DNA of 64,000 nt from Marinilabiliaceae bacterium (lineage in GTDB: Bacteria; Bacteroidota; Bacteroidia; Bacteroidales; Marinilabiliaceae). The position numbers were made by a program, and so were the translations under genes. Positions 29,485-38,524 of the stretch are shown piece by piece. The notes below the pieces were generated by a model. That model made no database searches. It saw only the letters and a list, made by a program, of their open reading frames with translations, and was not told the DNA's origin. Location of the stretch: contig JAFGBR010000013.1 of NCBI GenBank assembly GCA_016933045.1, positions 1 through 64,000 on the forward strand, in the 5' to 3' direction. Each line of letters begins with the position of its first letter. Within the stretch, counting starts at the first letter, position 1.

Positions 29485-31736
29485 AGTCTCGACTTAACTG
29501 GCACACCATGCTGGTGAATTTCTTCATACACCTGTAAAACAGTAAGATGCGATATTAAATATGCCAATGAGCTTTCAGCTCCCTGATTACGGTTTACCCC
29601 ATATGATTCAAATCCATCACAACATCCATTTGTTTCAAAATCATACAAACTCATCCTAAGATCATTTTCTCCTAAAAACCACAAAAACGAAGTGTATAGT
29701 TTATTTATATATTCGTCATTATTTGTTAGTTTGTATGCCTGATGAAACAATAAAACCATGGCCATTGCATCAATAGGTTGTTGTGCATAAACCGATCGTT
29801 CACCTTCTCGCATATACCATTTTTCGTTACCTATAACTGATAAATAATCATCCGTTAAAGTGTGCTTGGTAAGAAAATCCATTGATGTTAAAGCAACTTC
29901 ATTTACATCATTATCATTAAGAATTTTGGCAGCATGTAACATTGCCAATGGCAAAATACCGTTATCATAAGCTAAAAGTGATTCAAACCATTTCCAATCT
30001 TCTGTTTCATTTTCTCTATAATGAATCACAAGTTTTTGAGCCATATTTCTTAAGCGTTCTGTCATTGAATCATCTGATGGATTAGTTTTTAAATAGTAAC
30101 AAATACCAATCATGGCATTTGCAATACCACGAATTGATTGTAGATTTTCGAAATTGGGTGCTGCATTAAAAAAAACCAATTTCCCAGTTTGCAAATAGGC
30201 ATCATTTGGGGCATTACACATTAAATAACCTAAAGCCCAAATAGTTCTTCCAAATGAATCTTCCGACCCTACCTTATCAAGAAAATTGCGATTAAAACTT
30301 AAAAAGTTTTTAAAAGTACCATTTTCATTTTGCATGTAATGTATATAACTCAAATATATTGGCGACAACGAGAGAGCTTTATTATCTTTCATTTGCCTGT
30401 TGGCCATTAAAACCATTAATAATGCACGTGAATTGTCATCTAAACAATATCCTTCCTTCAAATTTGGGATTCCAAATTTTGCATGTTGAATAATCCCTGT
30501 ATCATCTGTTAACCTATCTATATGATCAAGAGAAAAAGGTGGTAAAATAAGAAAATCAAGAACCGAATTTTTGCTTTTAATAGGCTTAAAACCACTTTTT
30601 ATAATACTTTTAATTAATAACAAGTATTTATCTCCAATTTTTGGCCAAGTTATATTTTTCCCATAAGCATAAGCCTTTTGTTTAAGTTTGTTCAGTTCTT
30701 CAGGATTATCTAAAAGCCCAGTTATAAGTTCAGCTAATCTCGAAATATCACCAAAATTAAAAAGTATTCCTCTGCCATCGGCCAATAATTCCTGTGCATG
30801 CCAGTAAGGTGTTGATAAAACAGCCGCTCCAACACCTATAGCGTAGGATAAGGTACCACTCGTTATTTGCGCTTCATTTAAATAAGGCGTTATGTAAATA
30901 TCAGTTGCGGCTAAATATTTAAATAAATCCTGCACTTCAATAAATTCATTCAAAAACAAAACATGATTTTCTAAATGCAATTTCTTTACTAAACGCATTA
31001 AAAAAATACGATACTCCTCTCCCGAATGCCTCATAACATTGGGATGCGTTTTTCCTCCAATTATGTATAAAACATTTGAATGTTTTTTAACTACACAGGG
31101 TAATGCATTTATTACCGTTTCAATTCCTTTACTTCTTCCTACAAAACCAAAAGTTAACAAAACCCTTTTTTTATCAAGCTTCAATTCACTTTTTGATTTT
31201 TTATTATCATAATGAATATCCGGAACGCCATGTTCTATAAATTCAATTTTTTCTCTGGAAATATCATAAATATTAACTAAAAAATCGATTGCCTTACGGC
31301 TCATTACGACAATTTTCATTGCCATCTTTCCTATCTCCTGTAATACTGCCTTTTCGTTATATGATGGGGTTTTTAATATAGTATGCAACGTTACTATCAA
31401 TGGTATTTCGAGTTTGTGCAACAACGGTAAAATATAAACGCCATTCTGACCACCAAAAATGCCAAACTCATGCTCTAAAACACAAATATCAACACCACTT
31501 AGATTTATAAATTCCGAAGCTTTTAAGTAGTCTTCCTGAAACTCCTGCCTAATAGTAAGCTTAACTTCCTTTGGGTAATCATAATTCATATTGTTATCAT
31601 TCATTGCAATAACAATTCCAGAAAAACTATTATCAACACCCTTACTGCTATGTAATATTGAATTCCGTAAATTATGAGTAAATGTACCTATTCCACATTC
31701 TCTGGGGAGGTAGGTACCAATAAAAGCAATTTTCAT
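29481..31736 (-). CDS. GT4 glycosyltransferase fused to an alpha/alpha-toroid domain
   Basis: A 751-residue protein. Residues 1-380 form a GT-B glycosyltransferase of GT4 type: N-terminal FIGTYLPRECGIGTFTHNL, TFGFVGRSKGIETVINALP, and the donor-site region DIYITPYLNEAQITSGTLSYAIG with VLSTPYWHAQELL. Residues 400-745 are helical with repeats such as DDNSRALLMVLMANRQM, TIWALGYLM and DAMAMVLLFHQAY, resembling an (alpha/alpha) toroid. Such fusions transfer sugars from nucleotide donors; acceptor unknown. The stop codon (29481-29483) lies inside the right end of the IS256 element, so the natural C-terminus may have been changed by the insertion. A link to the GH130 enzyme is inferred. Confidence 0.88.
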   Translation of the reverse strand: MKIAFIGTYLPRECGIGTFTHNLRNSILHSSKGVDNSFSGIVIAMNDNNMNYDYPKEVKLTIRQEFQEDYLKASEFINLSGVDICVLEHEFGIFGGQNGVYILPLLHKLEIPLIVTLHTILKTPSYNEKAVLQEIGKMAMKIVVMSRKAIDFLVNIYDISREKIEFIEHGVPDIHYDNKKSKSELKLDKKRVLLTFGFVGRSKGIETVINALPCVVKKHSNVLYIIGGKTHPNVMRHSGEEYRIFLMRLVKKLHLENHVLFLNEFIEVQDLFKYLAATDIYITPYLNEAQITSGTLSYAIGVGAAVLSTPYWHAQELLADGRGILFNFGDISRLAELITGLLDNPEELNKLKQKAYAYGKNITWPKIGDKYLLLIKSIIKSGFKPIKSKNSVLDFLILPPFSLDHIDRLTDDTGIIQHAKFGIPNLKEGYCLDDNSRALLMVLMANRQMKDNKALSLSPIYLSYIHYMQNENGTFKNFLSFNRNFLDKVGSEDSFGRTIWALGYLMCNAPNDAYLQTGKLVFFNAAPNFENLQSIRGIANAMIGICYYLKTNPSDDSMTERLRNMAQKLVIHYRENETEDWKWFESLLAYDNGILPLAMLHAAKILNDNDVNEVALTSMDFLTKHTLTDDYLSVIGNEKWYMREGERSVYAQQPIDAMAMVLLFHQAYKLTNNDEYINKLYTSFLWFLGENDLRMSLYDFETNGCCDGFESYGVNRNQGAESSLAYLISHLTVLQVYEEIHQHGVPVKSRL

Positions 31737-31834
31737 TATTTAATTTTTTTATTAACACAATATTACTAACCATAAAGATAATTACACATAAAAAGAGAAC
31801 TCATAAAACTTATGATACTTATAATTTACCATTC

Positions 31835-31948
31835 TCAATCACCTCTGTTTTTATCTGCTTTTTTCTTTTGTTTATCAGCACGTTTTTCCTTCAGGTTTTT
31901 TTGTGGCTCTTTTTTGTCACTTTTCTTTGTCACTCTTTCTTTTGTCAT
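31835..31948 (-). CDS. Very small Lys-rich protein
   Basis: A 37-residue ORF (ATG at 31948, TGA at 31835-31837) starting MTKERVTKKSDKKEPQK and continuing NLKEKRADKQKKKADKN. Short, highly basic ORFs of this kind recur in Bacteroidota, often as hypothetical proteins. Low complexity makes homology hard to judge. It sits between the GT4 gene and the cupin gene, same strand. Coding status is moderately likely because the frame is clean and has a well-placed start. Confidence 0.5.
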   Translation of the reverse strand: MTKERVTKKSDKKEPQKNLKEKRADKQKKKADKNRGD

Positions 31949-32108
31949 AATTTTATTTTAAACGGTTTTTAATAAACTAAATAATATACAAATAAGGTAT
32001 TTTATTATTTTTATAATTATAAATTAATTTCTTTTCTAAAACTTCAACACAAACAACAAATACAAATTAAACTTTTTAAGCCACATTCGAACATATTAAT
32101 ATTTTTAG

Positions 32109-32459
32109 TTAAACCGAAATTGCCTCATAACCGCATTTAATAATTGTCGAAATCATTTTTAATCGTTCATTGGCTTTTACGTTATGAGATATATGAGCAG
32201 GAATAATAATACCTTCACCAACATTAAGTATATTTGATTTTTCATCAATAATTACCTCGGCTGTACCCTCAATAATTTGAACAAACGTATCAAAGGGTGA
32301 TATTTTCTGAGCGAGAGCTTCACCAGTATCAATAGCTACAACACTAACATTACCAGTAGTTTTATTAATTATTGCTTTGGTTACAACCGAATTTGGTAAA
32401 TATTCAATAATCTCGATTAAAATATGTGTTTTTGATTTTTCTATTTCACTAGAATCCAT
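32109..32459 (-). CDS. Cupin-domain protein
   Basis: A 116-residue single-domain cupin. The core reads SPFDTFVQIIEGTAEVIID, then VGEGIIIPAHISHNVKANER, a beta-barrel with the second cupin motif (PAHISH) intact and a reduced set of first-motif metal ligands. Small cupins can be sensors or enzymes; function here is unknown. It lies downstream of a radical SAM gene and an AraC-type regulator on the same strand, with a strong palindrome in between. Confidence 0.85.
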   Translation of the reverse strand: MDSSEIEKSKTHILIEIIEYLPNSVVTKAIINKTTGNVSVVAIDTGEALAQKISPFDTFVQIIEGTAEVIIDEKSNILNVGEGIIIPAHISHNVKANERLKMISTIIKCGYEAISV

Positions 32460-32517
32460 GCGTTTATATTTAATTATAAAAATCTATGTCAATTACACTT
32501 AAAAACGTCATATAATT

Positions 32518-32538
32518 AATGATGTAAATTACATCATT
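32518..32538. promoter_or_regulatory. Perfect 21-bp palindrome, candidate operator
   Basis: Ten-base arms AATGATGTAA and TTACATCATT around a single central A. It lies 59 bp upstream of the cupin start and just past the stop of the radical SAM gene. Not followed by a T run, so a protein-binding site is more likely than a terminator. Confidence 0.55.
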
Positions 32539-32549
32539 CACATATTTAT

Positions 32550-34031
32550 TTAATTGGATCTCAGTCCATAAACTTTTCTAAAATGATATCCATAAACAGC
32601 AAAAATTATTACATCTGTAAATAATCCGGGTTTTTTGAACAAAGTCCAGATCAATAGTTTCCAAAACTCAATTCGTCCTTTATTAATAATACCAATAACA
32701 TACATTGATTTTAATAATGCAATAAATAATGAAAAGTTTATTCTATTATTTTTATAGTATCGATTATAATTAACAAACATTTGACGCACTCTTTTATAAT
32801 AAGGTTTAACCGCATAAATACTAATAATAATTTTTTTATACCCTGCTAATAAATCGCGATAATTCATTTTTGGAATAAAATTCATCGTCAAATCGGTATT
32901 ATTTCCTGATGCTTCAACAGTAAGCCTTTTTTCTTCGGCTAAACGATTATAAAGTTTAGTATTTTTGGGAGCATTTAATAAACCCACCATTGCCGACACA
33001 ATGCCACTTTTTTGAATAAAATCAATTTGTTTTTGAAAAATACTGGGTGTATCGCTATCAAAACCCACAATAAAACCACCTGAAACCTGAATTCCTGTTT
33101 TTTGTATAGAATTTACACATTGCAGCAAATTTCTATTTTTATTCTGAGTTTTATTGCACGAACAAAGCGATACTTCATCGGGGGTTTCAATACCAATAAA
33201 AGCTGAAGTTATGCCCGTTTCAACCATCAGTGACATTAACTCTTTATCATCAGCAAGATTAATAGAGCTTTGAGTAGTAAAATTAAAAGGATAATTATGA
33301 TTTTGCATCCATGTTTTCATAGCCGGAAGCAAATCATCTTTTATTCTGACTTTATTTCCAATAAAATTATCATCTACAATAGCAACAGATCCTCGCCAAT
33401 TAAGTCTGTATAACACATCCAGCTCTTCAATAATTTGATTTGTTTCTTTCATTCTAACCTTGTGACCTAACAAAGATGTTATCTCACAAAATTCGCAAGA
33501 AAAAGGACAACCTCGCGTAATCTGGATATTCATAAAGGCATACTTCCTCATTTGCAATAAAGAATAATCAGGAACAGGCGATACAGAAAGATCAGCAAAT
33601 TTATCTGTAACATAAACCTTTTTGGCCAATCCCAACGACAAATCTTCAAGAAATAAGGGCAAAGTAATTTCAGCTTCATTGAGAACAAAGTGGTCTATCT
33701 GAAGATAGTTTTCATACTCCTGCGTAAAAAGTGGACCACCAGCAACAATTTTTGTGTCGAGTTTTACACACTCTGAAATAATATTATTAACCGATTCCTT
33801 TTGAATATACATCGCACTAATAAAAACATAATCGGCCCATATAATATCATTTGTTTCAAGAGTAGATACATTCAAGTCAACAATTTTTTTTTGCCATTCA
33901 TTTGGCAACATTGCAGAAACAGTAATTAAACCAAGTGGAGGGACAGCAGCCTTTTTTGAAATAAATTTAAGGGCGTGTTTAAAACTCCAAAAAGAATCGG
34001 GATATATTGGATATACAAGTAAAATTTTCAT
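32550..34031 (-). CDS. B12-binding-domain radical SAM protein
   Basis: A protein of about 493 residues with an N-terminal cobalamin-binding Rossmann domain (about 1-140, MKILLVYPIYP, PLGLITVSAMLP) and a radical SAM core. The cluster motif CPFSCEFCE (CxxxCxxC) follows FMNIQITRG; IGIETPDE and GGFIVGFDSDT are typical. The C-terminal 120 residues match DUF4070-type tails seen in BchE/HpnJ-like enzymes and contain hydrophobic segments. Such enzymes perform methylations or ring and lipid modifications. The longest frame starts at 34043; the Met at 34031 gives the regular start. The AraC-type gene lies upstream on the same strand. Confidence 0.88.
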   Translation of the reverse strand: MKILLVYPIYPDSFWSFKHALKFISKKAAVPPLGLITVSAMLPNEWQKKIVDLNVSTLETNDIIWADYVFISAMYIQKESVNNIISECVKLDTKIVAGGPLFTQEYENYLQIDHFVLNEAEITLPLFLEDLSLGLAKKVYVTDKFADLSVSPVPDYSLLQMRKYAFMNIQITRGCPFSCEFCEITSLLGHKVRMKETNQIIEELDVLYRLNWRGSVAIVDDNFIGNKVRIKDDLLPAMKTWMQNHNYPFNFTTQSSINLADDKELMSLMVETGITSAFIGIETPDEVSLCSCNKTQNKNRNLLQCVNSIQKTGIQVSGGFIVGFDSDTPSIFQKQIDFIQKSGIVSAMVGLLNAPKNTKLYNRLAEEKRLTVEASGNNTDLTMNFIPKMNYRDLLAGYKKIIISIYAVKPYYKRVRQMFVNYNRYYKNNRINFSLFIALLKSMYVIGIINKGRIEFWKLLIWTLFKKPGLFTDVIIFAVYGYHFRKVYGLRSN

Positions 34032-34238
34032 GATTATCCTCAATAAATTAACCTTCTTTAAACAAATTAACTAAGTGTTAAAACAAAACTCATCCTCTTT
34101 TGAGGAGAGAATATTTTGAACAAATCATATACCCTAATAGCCTGTAATTTTTAAAAAAACAGACTTATAGCATAGTTTTTTTATTTAAAGTAAAGTTCGT
34201 GTAATTGAAGAAAAAGCTTTTACAGAATTCTTATTTAG

Positions 34239-34255
34239 AATTACATCATTCATAT
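34239..34255. promoter_or_regulatory. Second copy of the palindrome half-site
   Basis: AATTACATCATTCATAT matches 16 of 17 bases of the right half of the 32518-32538 palindrome plus its flank (AATTACATCATTCACAT, 32527-32543). It overlaps the stop of the AraC-type gene, 208 bp before the radical SAM start. Confidence 0.45.
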
Positions 34256-34810
34256 ATCTTCAAGTGTATTACGCCTTTTATTTTTAAGCATTTTGAAGTG
34301 AGATGGCGTAAGGCCTGTTATTTTTTTAAATTGATTAGATAAATGAGCAACACTACTATAGTGCATTTTATAAGCTATTTCTGAAAAGTTAAGCTCATCA
34401 TAAACAATAAGCTCTTTTACTTTTTCAATTTTATGTTTAAGGTAAAATTGCTCAATAGTAATACCTTTTACTTCTGAAAATAAATTGGCAAGATAAGTAT
34501 AGTTGTGTTTTAAATGCTCACCCAAATAATCTGATAAATTAAGTTTTATTTGCTCATCGCTATAATGCACCATATCTATAATAGCATTTTTTATTTTTTC
34601 AACAAGGATACTTTTTCTGTCATCCATTAATTGCAGACCTGATTTGCGTAAAGCAATATCCAATTTCTTCAACTGTTCAGGATTTACTTCCCCAATAATA
34701 TCAGCTTCTCCAATTTTCACATCAACATATAACAACCCAAGTTTTTCAAGTTCACTCTTAACTACCATCTGGCAGCGAATACAAACCATATTTCGAATAT
34801 ACAATTTCAA
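34250..34810 (-). CDS. AraC-type regulator with N-terminal HMA-like CxxC domain
   Basis: About 186 residues. The N-terminal 70 residues (KLYIRNMVCIRCQMVVKSEL) resemble a heavy-metal-associated (ferredoxin-like) domain with a CxxC pair. The C-terminal 100 residues are an AraC helix-turn-helix: YLANLFSEVKGITIEQFYLK, ELNFSEIAYKMHYSSVAHLS and FKKITGLTPSHFKML. This domain pair is common in Bacteroidota and suggests metal or thiol sensing, though it has not been proven here. The first ATG frame begins at 34843, but TTG at 34810 starts precisely at the HMA strand and is the better start. It heads a same-strand set with the radical SAM and cupin genes. Confidence 0.85.
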   Translation of the reverse strand: MKLYIRNMVCIRCQMVVKSELEKLGLLYVDVKIGEADIIGEVNPEQLKKLDIALRKSGLQLMDDRKSILVEKIKNAIIDMVHYSDEQIKLNLSDYLGEHLKHNYTYLANLFSEVKGITIEQFYLKHKIEKVKELIVYDELNFSEIAYKMHYSSVAHLSNQFKKITGLTPSHFKMLKNKRRNTLEDI

Positions 34811-34949
34811 AAAAAGAATTATTATAATGTTTATTTTAAACATTTAAAGCTAAAAAAAAGAATATTTAACACTTGCTATTCCCCATTTTATACTTTTAAT
34901 CAAATAAATTTTTTACCAAAAAATTGTCAATACTATTATAATTATTATA

Positions 34950-35615
34950 TCAAATACCAGGAGGCGTATACTTCATATCAATTTCACTTGAATATGTGTA
35001 ATTGTAATATCTTAACTTCATATCATAAGGAGCATCGCCAGTCCACGGAAAACTATTTAAATCGAAGCTTAATGTTTTATAAAACCTGTATTTAAAAACA
35101 GAATCGGTTGAATTATGAATTAACATAAAGTTAAACGAATTATTATCTTGTTGTAACGAGTCAAATCCAAGTTTAAAGTAGTGAGCTGCGGTATCGCCAT
35201 AATAAAAAAAGTCTAAATTCAAATAATGATCACTCAGATAGCAATTTCCTATCACTACTCCATCTGTTTCAATAGTATCACGATTTTCATTGGTTACATA
35301 AAAAACACTATCAACGGGTACAAGTCTTAAATCTTTAATATTAACCAAAAACGGACTTAATTGATTCTCATCATTACTAATAAAATTATATAAAATTTTC
35401 ACTCTACTTCCTACCTCAATTGAATCGCCAAAATCAAAAGATACATCCTTAAGATGTTCATCTTTGAGCAACCTGATTTCCAATCCATTATCTATCGAGA
35501 CTACATCTCCAACAGAAATATAATCGTAATCGGAAATATCAGGTTCATCAACTTTAAAACAACTACTTATAATAAGAACCAGACCTATTGGCAATAAATA
35601 TATTATTTTATTCAT
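34950..35615 (-). CDS. NigD-like lipoprotein
   Basis: A 221-residue lipoprotein with lipobox ISSC (Cys19). The body follows the NigD-like pattern: VVSIDNGLEIRLL, GSRVKILYNFISND, then ISVDYLNLDF-type strands seen here as SDHYLNLDFFYYGD, a HYFKLGFD segment and SFDLNSFPW near the end. NigD-like proteins are Bacteroidota surface or periplasmic lipoproteins without defined activity. It is the last gene of a unit that starts with the DHH phosphoesterase and includes three FKBP-like lipoproteins. Confidence 0.7.
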   Translation of the reverse strand: MNKIIYLLPIGLVLIISSCFKVDEPDISDYDYISVGDVVSIDNGLEIRLLKDEHLKDVSFDFGDSIEVGSRVKILYNFISNDENQLSPFLVNIKDLRLVPVDSVFYVTNENRDTIETDGVVIGNCYLSDHYLNLDFFYYGDTAAHYFKLGFDSLQQDNNSFNFMLIHNSTDSVFKYRFYKTLSFDLNSFPWTGDAPYDMKLRYYNYTYSSEIDMKYTPPGI

Positions 35616-35634
35616 AACAATAATGTTTTATTAA

Positions 35635-36279
35635 TTACTGTTGTACATAAACAATTTCAATATCAAAAAGGTACGAATTGTAATCATGCTTGTCCCCATA
35701 AGTTACTGAAGAAGATCCAAAAACTGTACACTTACCATATTTTCTTGTACTCAAAATAGCCTTATTTACACAGTCTACAGCAAGGTTTGTATGCCAAATT
35801 TCCGGATCAAACTTATCATAATTATTTTCAAACAAAAATAATTTTCGCTCAGTCACCAATGAATCGTATTTAGGATCATATTTATTAAAAATAATCCCAT
35901 TATTTATCTTTGTTAAACTATCGCCAAAAATGGTGTCTACCACAAAATTACCCCATAAATATGCATTATATCTATAACCAATTATATCGTTACTTGTAAC
36001 TGTATCGTAAGGTCCTTTTACCGAATCGGTTTTAAAAATAATATATCCTTCATAGGTATCTTGATTTCGTTTATCAATTGTATCACCCCCACATAAATTC
36101 AATAAACTATCAAATATACCATCGTTATACCTGTTTTCGTAAAAATCTTTCAAAAGCTCACGTTCATCTTCTATTGCTCCAGAATAATCAATAGGTTCAT
36201 ATCTATCATACTCCTCACAACCACTTAAAATTCCAAGTAATACAACAATCAATAATAATGTTTTAACAAAGATCTTCAT
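35635..36279 (-). CDS. Degenerate FKBP-like lipoprotein
   Basis: A lipoprotein of about 214 residues; the Met at 36279 starts a signal peptide with lipobox LSGC. The C-terminal part follows an FKBP fold outline (WHTNLAVDCVNKAILS, then CTVFGSSSVTYG and SYLFDIEIVYV), where active FKBPs have GWDxAxxxM, IPSxLAYG and PLVFDVELV. Most catalytic aromatic residues are missing, so it is probably a non-catalytic FKBP-like protein. It follows two better-conserved FKBP genes on the same strand. Confidence 0.55.
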   Translation of the reverse strand: MKIFVKTLLLIVVLLGILSGCEEYDRYEPIDYSGAIEDERELLKDFYENRYNDGIFDSLLNLCGGDTIDKRNQDTYEGYIIFKTDSVKGPYDTVTSNDIIGYRYNAYLWGNFVVDTIFGDSLTKINNGIIFNKYDPKYDSLVTERKLFLFENNYDKFDPEIWHTNLAVDCVNKAILSTRKYGKCTVFGSSSVTYGDKHDYNSYLFDIEIVYVQQ

Positions 36280-36342
36280 AAAATAAGTTATTTTTAAAAT
36301 TTCGAACAAAACAAAGAAACATATTTTTCAAATACCGACCAA

Positions 36343-36795
36343 CTACTTACCCACTTTCAATACTTCAATTGTAAAAACCAAAGGGGAATTTGCAGGTATG
36401 GATCCGACATTACGATCTCCATAAGCTAAATGCGATGGAATTATCAACACTGCCTTTTCTCCTTGACGCATTAAAGAAACACCCTCATCCCATCCTGCAA
36501 TTACCCGACCTGTTCCTACAATAAATTTAATTGGCTGCATTCTTTTATACGACGAATCAAAAACATTATCATTCAATAACTTTCCCTCGTAATGGACTGT
36601 AACCTCATCACCCGGTTTTACAATCTTCCCATCAGTTTCATTTTGTTTTATTATATAAAGACCACTCATTCGAGGCTCTACGCCTTTATAATTAGCATTT
36701 ACAAACTGCTTAATCCTAGCCTCTTCAGGGATATGCTGAGATAAAACAGGTAAAATAAAAAAAAACAAAAAAACAGAATTTAAAAAAAACTTCAT
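36343..36795 (-). CDS. FKBP-type peptidyl-prolyl isomerase, exported
   Basis: A 150-residue exported FKBP. A signal peptide (MKFFLNSVFLFFFILPVLSQ) precedes one FKBP domain with VTVHYEGKLLNDNVFDSSY, VIAGWDEGVSLMRQGEKAVL, IPSHLAYGDR and PLVFTIEVLKV, all key positions conserved. It should catalyse proline isomerisation of proteins in the periplasm. It is 8 bp downstream of the GldI-like gene, so the two are translated from one mRNA. Confidence 0.93.
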   Translation of the reverse strand: MKFFLNSVFLFFFILPVLSQHIPEEARIKQFVNANYKGVEPRMSGLYIIKQNETDGKIVKPGDEVTVHYEGKLLNDNVFDSSYKRMQPIKFIVGTGRVIAGWDEGVSLMRQGEKAVLIIPSHLAYGDRNVGSIPANSPLVFTIEVLKVGK

Positions 36796-36803
36796 TCTTT
36801 ATT

Positions 36804-37319
36804 TTACTTTAAATCAACAACTTCAATATCGTAAACCAAAATGGCTCGTGCCGGAACCTGATTGTCATCACCAATTAAACCATGAGCCAAATGAGGAGGT
36901 AAAATAAACTTTGCTTTCGATCCTTTTCCGAGCAACAAAATACCTTCTTCTAAACCCGACTCAACACCTCCCTGTCCAACCCGAAAGGTTTTAACACCCA
37001 AAGAATCGGATGAATAAAGCAACGATCCATCTAAAAGCGACAAATCATATTTTAAACTAATAGTCTGTCCTTTTTTAACTTTTTCTTTATCACCTTCATC
37101 GGTTATCAAATACCAAAGACCGGTTTTTGTTTCGGTCATTTTAATATTGTTTTCCTTTACATAATCTTTAATACGTCCGGCATCACGACTAACCAATTTC
37201 TTATTAATGTTAATTAAATCCTCTTCAGTAATTCGTTTACGAACAGTGTCATGACCTTGACAACCAACTAAAAAAGGGAAAAACAAAAATAACACAATAA
37301 TACTCTTGACTGTTTTCAT
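36804..37319 (-). CDS. FKBP-type lipoprotein, GldI-like
   Basis: A lipoprotein of about 171 residues. The signal peptide MKTVKSIIVLFLFFPFLVGC starts at 37319; the frame upstream to 37412 is not convincing. An N-terminal helical part (ININKKLVSRDAGRIKDYV) leads into an FKBP domain with SLKYDLSLLDGSLLYSSD, GVESGLEEGILLLGKGSKA and LPPHLAHG. Length, lipobox and position beside a DHH phosphoesterase and ndk recall GldI, the FKBP lipoprotein needed for gliding and T9SS function in Bacteroidota. GldI identity is plausible rather than shown. Confidence 0.75.
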   Translation of the reverse strand: MKTVKSIIVLFLFFPFLVGCQGHDTVRKRITEEDLININKKLVSRDAGRIKDYVKENNIKMTETKTGLWYLITDEGDKEKVKKGQTISLKYDLSLLDGSLLYSSDSLGVKTFRVGQGGVESGLEEGILLLGKGSKAKFILPPHLAHGLIGDDNQVPARAILVYDIEVVDLK

Positions 37320-37439
37320 CCGAACAAAATTGATCTTAAAAATCCTGATTGAACTCATAATTTGATCATCCGTGCTTTCATTTATTCTTATACATGATAG
37401 TTTCATAAACACTCAAACGAAAGTTTTAACTAATTGTTA

Positions 37440-38435
37440 CTAAATAAATTTTGGTAACGCTTTTAAATACATTTCAATAGTTGTTTCCATATTATAAAAC
37501 GACTCACCTCCAGCTGCATTAAAATGCCCTCCACCATTAAAATTTTCTTCCGACAATTGATTTACTGCAATATTGCCATGCGATCGAAGCGATACCTTAA
37601 TTCTATTATTCTGCTCCATAAACAATGCTGAAACATCTACACCTTCAATACTCAAAGGATAATTAACCAATCCTTCTGTATCACCCGGTTTAAATTCAAA
37701 CCGCAAAAGTTCCTCGCTTGTTAAACTAATATAAGAAGCCTTTAAATCATTAAAAACTTTCATTTTTTCAAAAAGGCTATATCCTAACAAACGCATTCTG
37801 TTAAAAGAGTTACTATGAAATACATCACGATGAATCTGATCTTTATTAATACCTATTTCAACAAGATCAGCAACTACATGATATGTTTCAGGACGCGATG
37901 AGTTATGGCTCAACAACCCGGTATCGGTCATTATACCAGTATACAAACAACTGGCTGCATCAACTGTAATATAATTTTTAAAACCACATTTATTTAAAAC
38001 AACGTACATTAATTCACAGGTTGATGACACTTCAATATCAGATATAATAATATTCGCTACATTATTATCGGGCATAGGATGATGATCAATAACAATTTTA
38101 AACGCCTTACAAGAATCAATATATTCCGACATACCTTTAACCCTTTTACTCGAATTAAAATCGACCATAAAAAGTAAGTCGCAACAATCTATTTTATGTA
38201 TTACATCATTTTTATTCAATTCAAAATTCAAAACCATGTCAGCTCCTTTCATCCAACTTAAAAAATCAGGAAAAGCAGAAGGCACTATTACCGAAACATC
38301 CTTTTTACCAAAGCTAATTAAGGTATTATACAACCCTAAAGCACTACCCATAGCATCGCCATCGGGGTTATGATGCGGAACAATTACTATTGATTTGGAC
38401 TGAACTATTTTATCTAAAATTACCTGTAATTCCAT
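37440..38435 (-). CDS. nrnA: DHH-family phosphoesterase, NrnA-like
   Basis: A 331-residue DHH/DHHA1 protein. Metal motifs are VPHHNPDGDAMGSALG, MVDFNSSKRV and IDHHPMPDN; the CLYTGIMTDTGLL segment follows, and the DHHA1 end is GGGHFNAAGG. NrnA-type enzymes degrade nano-RNAs and remove the 3' phosphate from pAp; both activities are known for the family. Cytoplasmic. It is divergent from ndk and heads the FKBP lipoprotein unit. Confidence 0.92.
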   Translation of the reverse strand: MELQVILDKIVQSKSIVIVPHHNPDGDAMGSALGLYNTLISFGKKDVSVIVPSAFPDFLSWMKGADMVLNFELNKNDVIHKIDCCDLLFMVDFNSSKRVKGMSEYIDSCKAFKIVIDHHPMPDNNVANIIISDIEVSSTCELMYVVLNKCGFKNYITVDAASCLYTGIMTDTGLLSHNSSRPETYHVVADLVEIGINKDQIHRDVFHSNSFNRMRLLGYSLFEKMKVFNDLKASYISLTSEELLRFEFKPGDTEGLVNYPLSIEGVDVSALFMEQNNRIKVSLRSHGNIAVNQLSEENFNGGGHFNAAGGESFYNMETTIEMYLKALPKFI

Positions 38436-38524
38436 TATAATACATTAAACTATCAAAATTAGATAAATTAATAACCCAAATGCAGTTATTCAAAAAAAAA
38501 TCCTATATTCAAAACAAAAAATCT

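Noticed and set aside
28099-29492. Target-site duplication of the IS256 copy
   Set aside because: The 8-9 bases next to the two ends do not match.
34644-34847. Plus-strand ORF opposite the AraC-type gene
   Set aside because: Shadow of a well-supported gene; translation has no motif.
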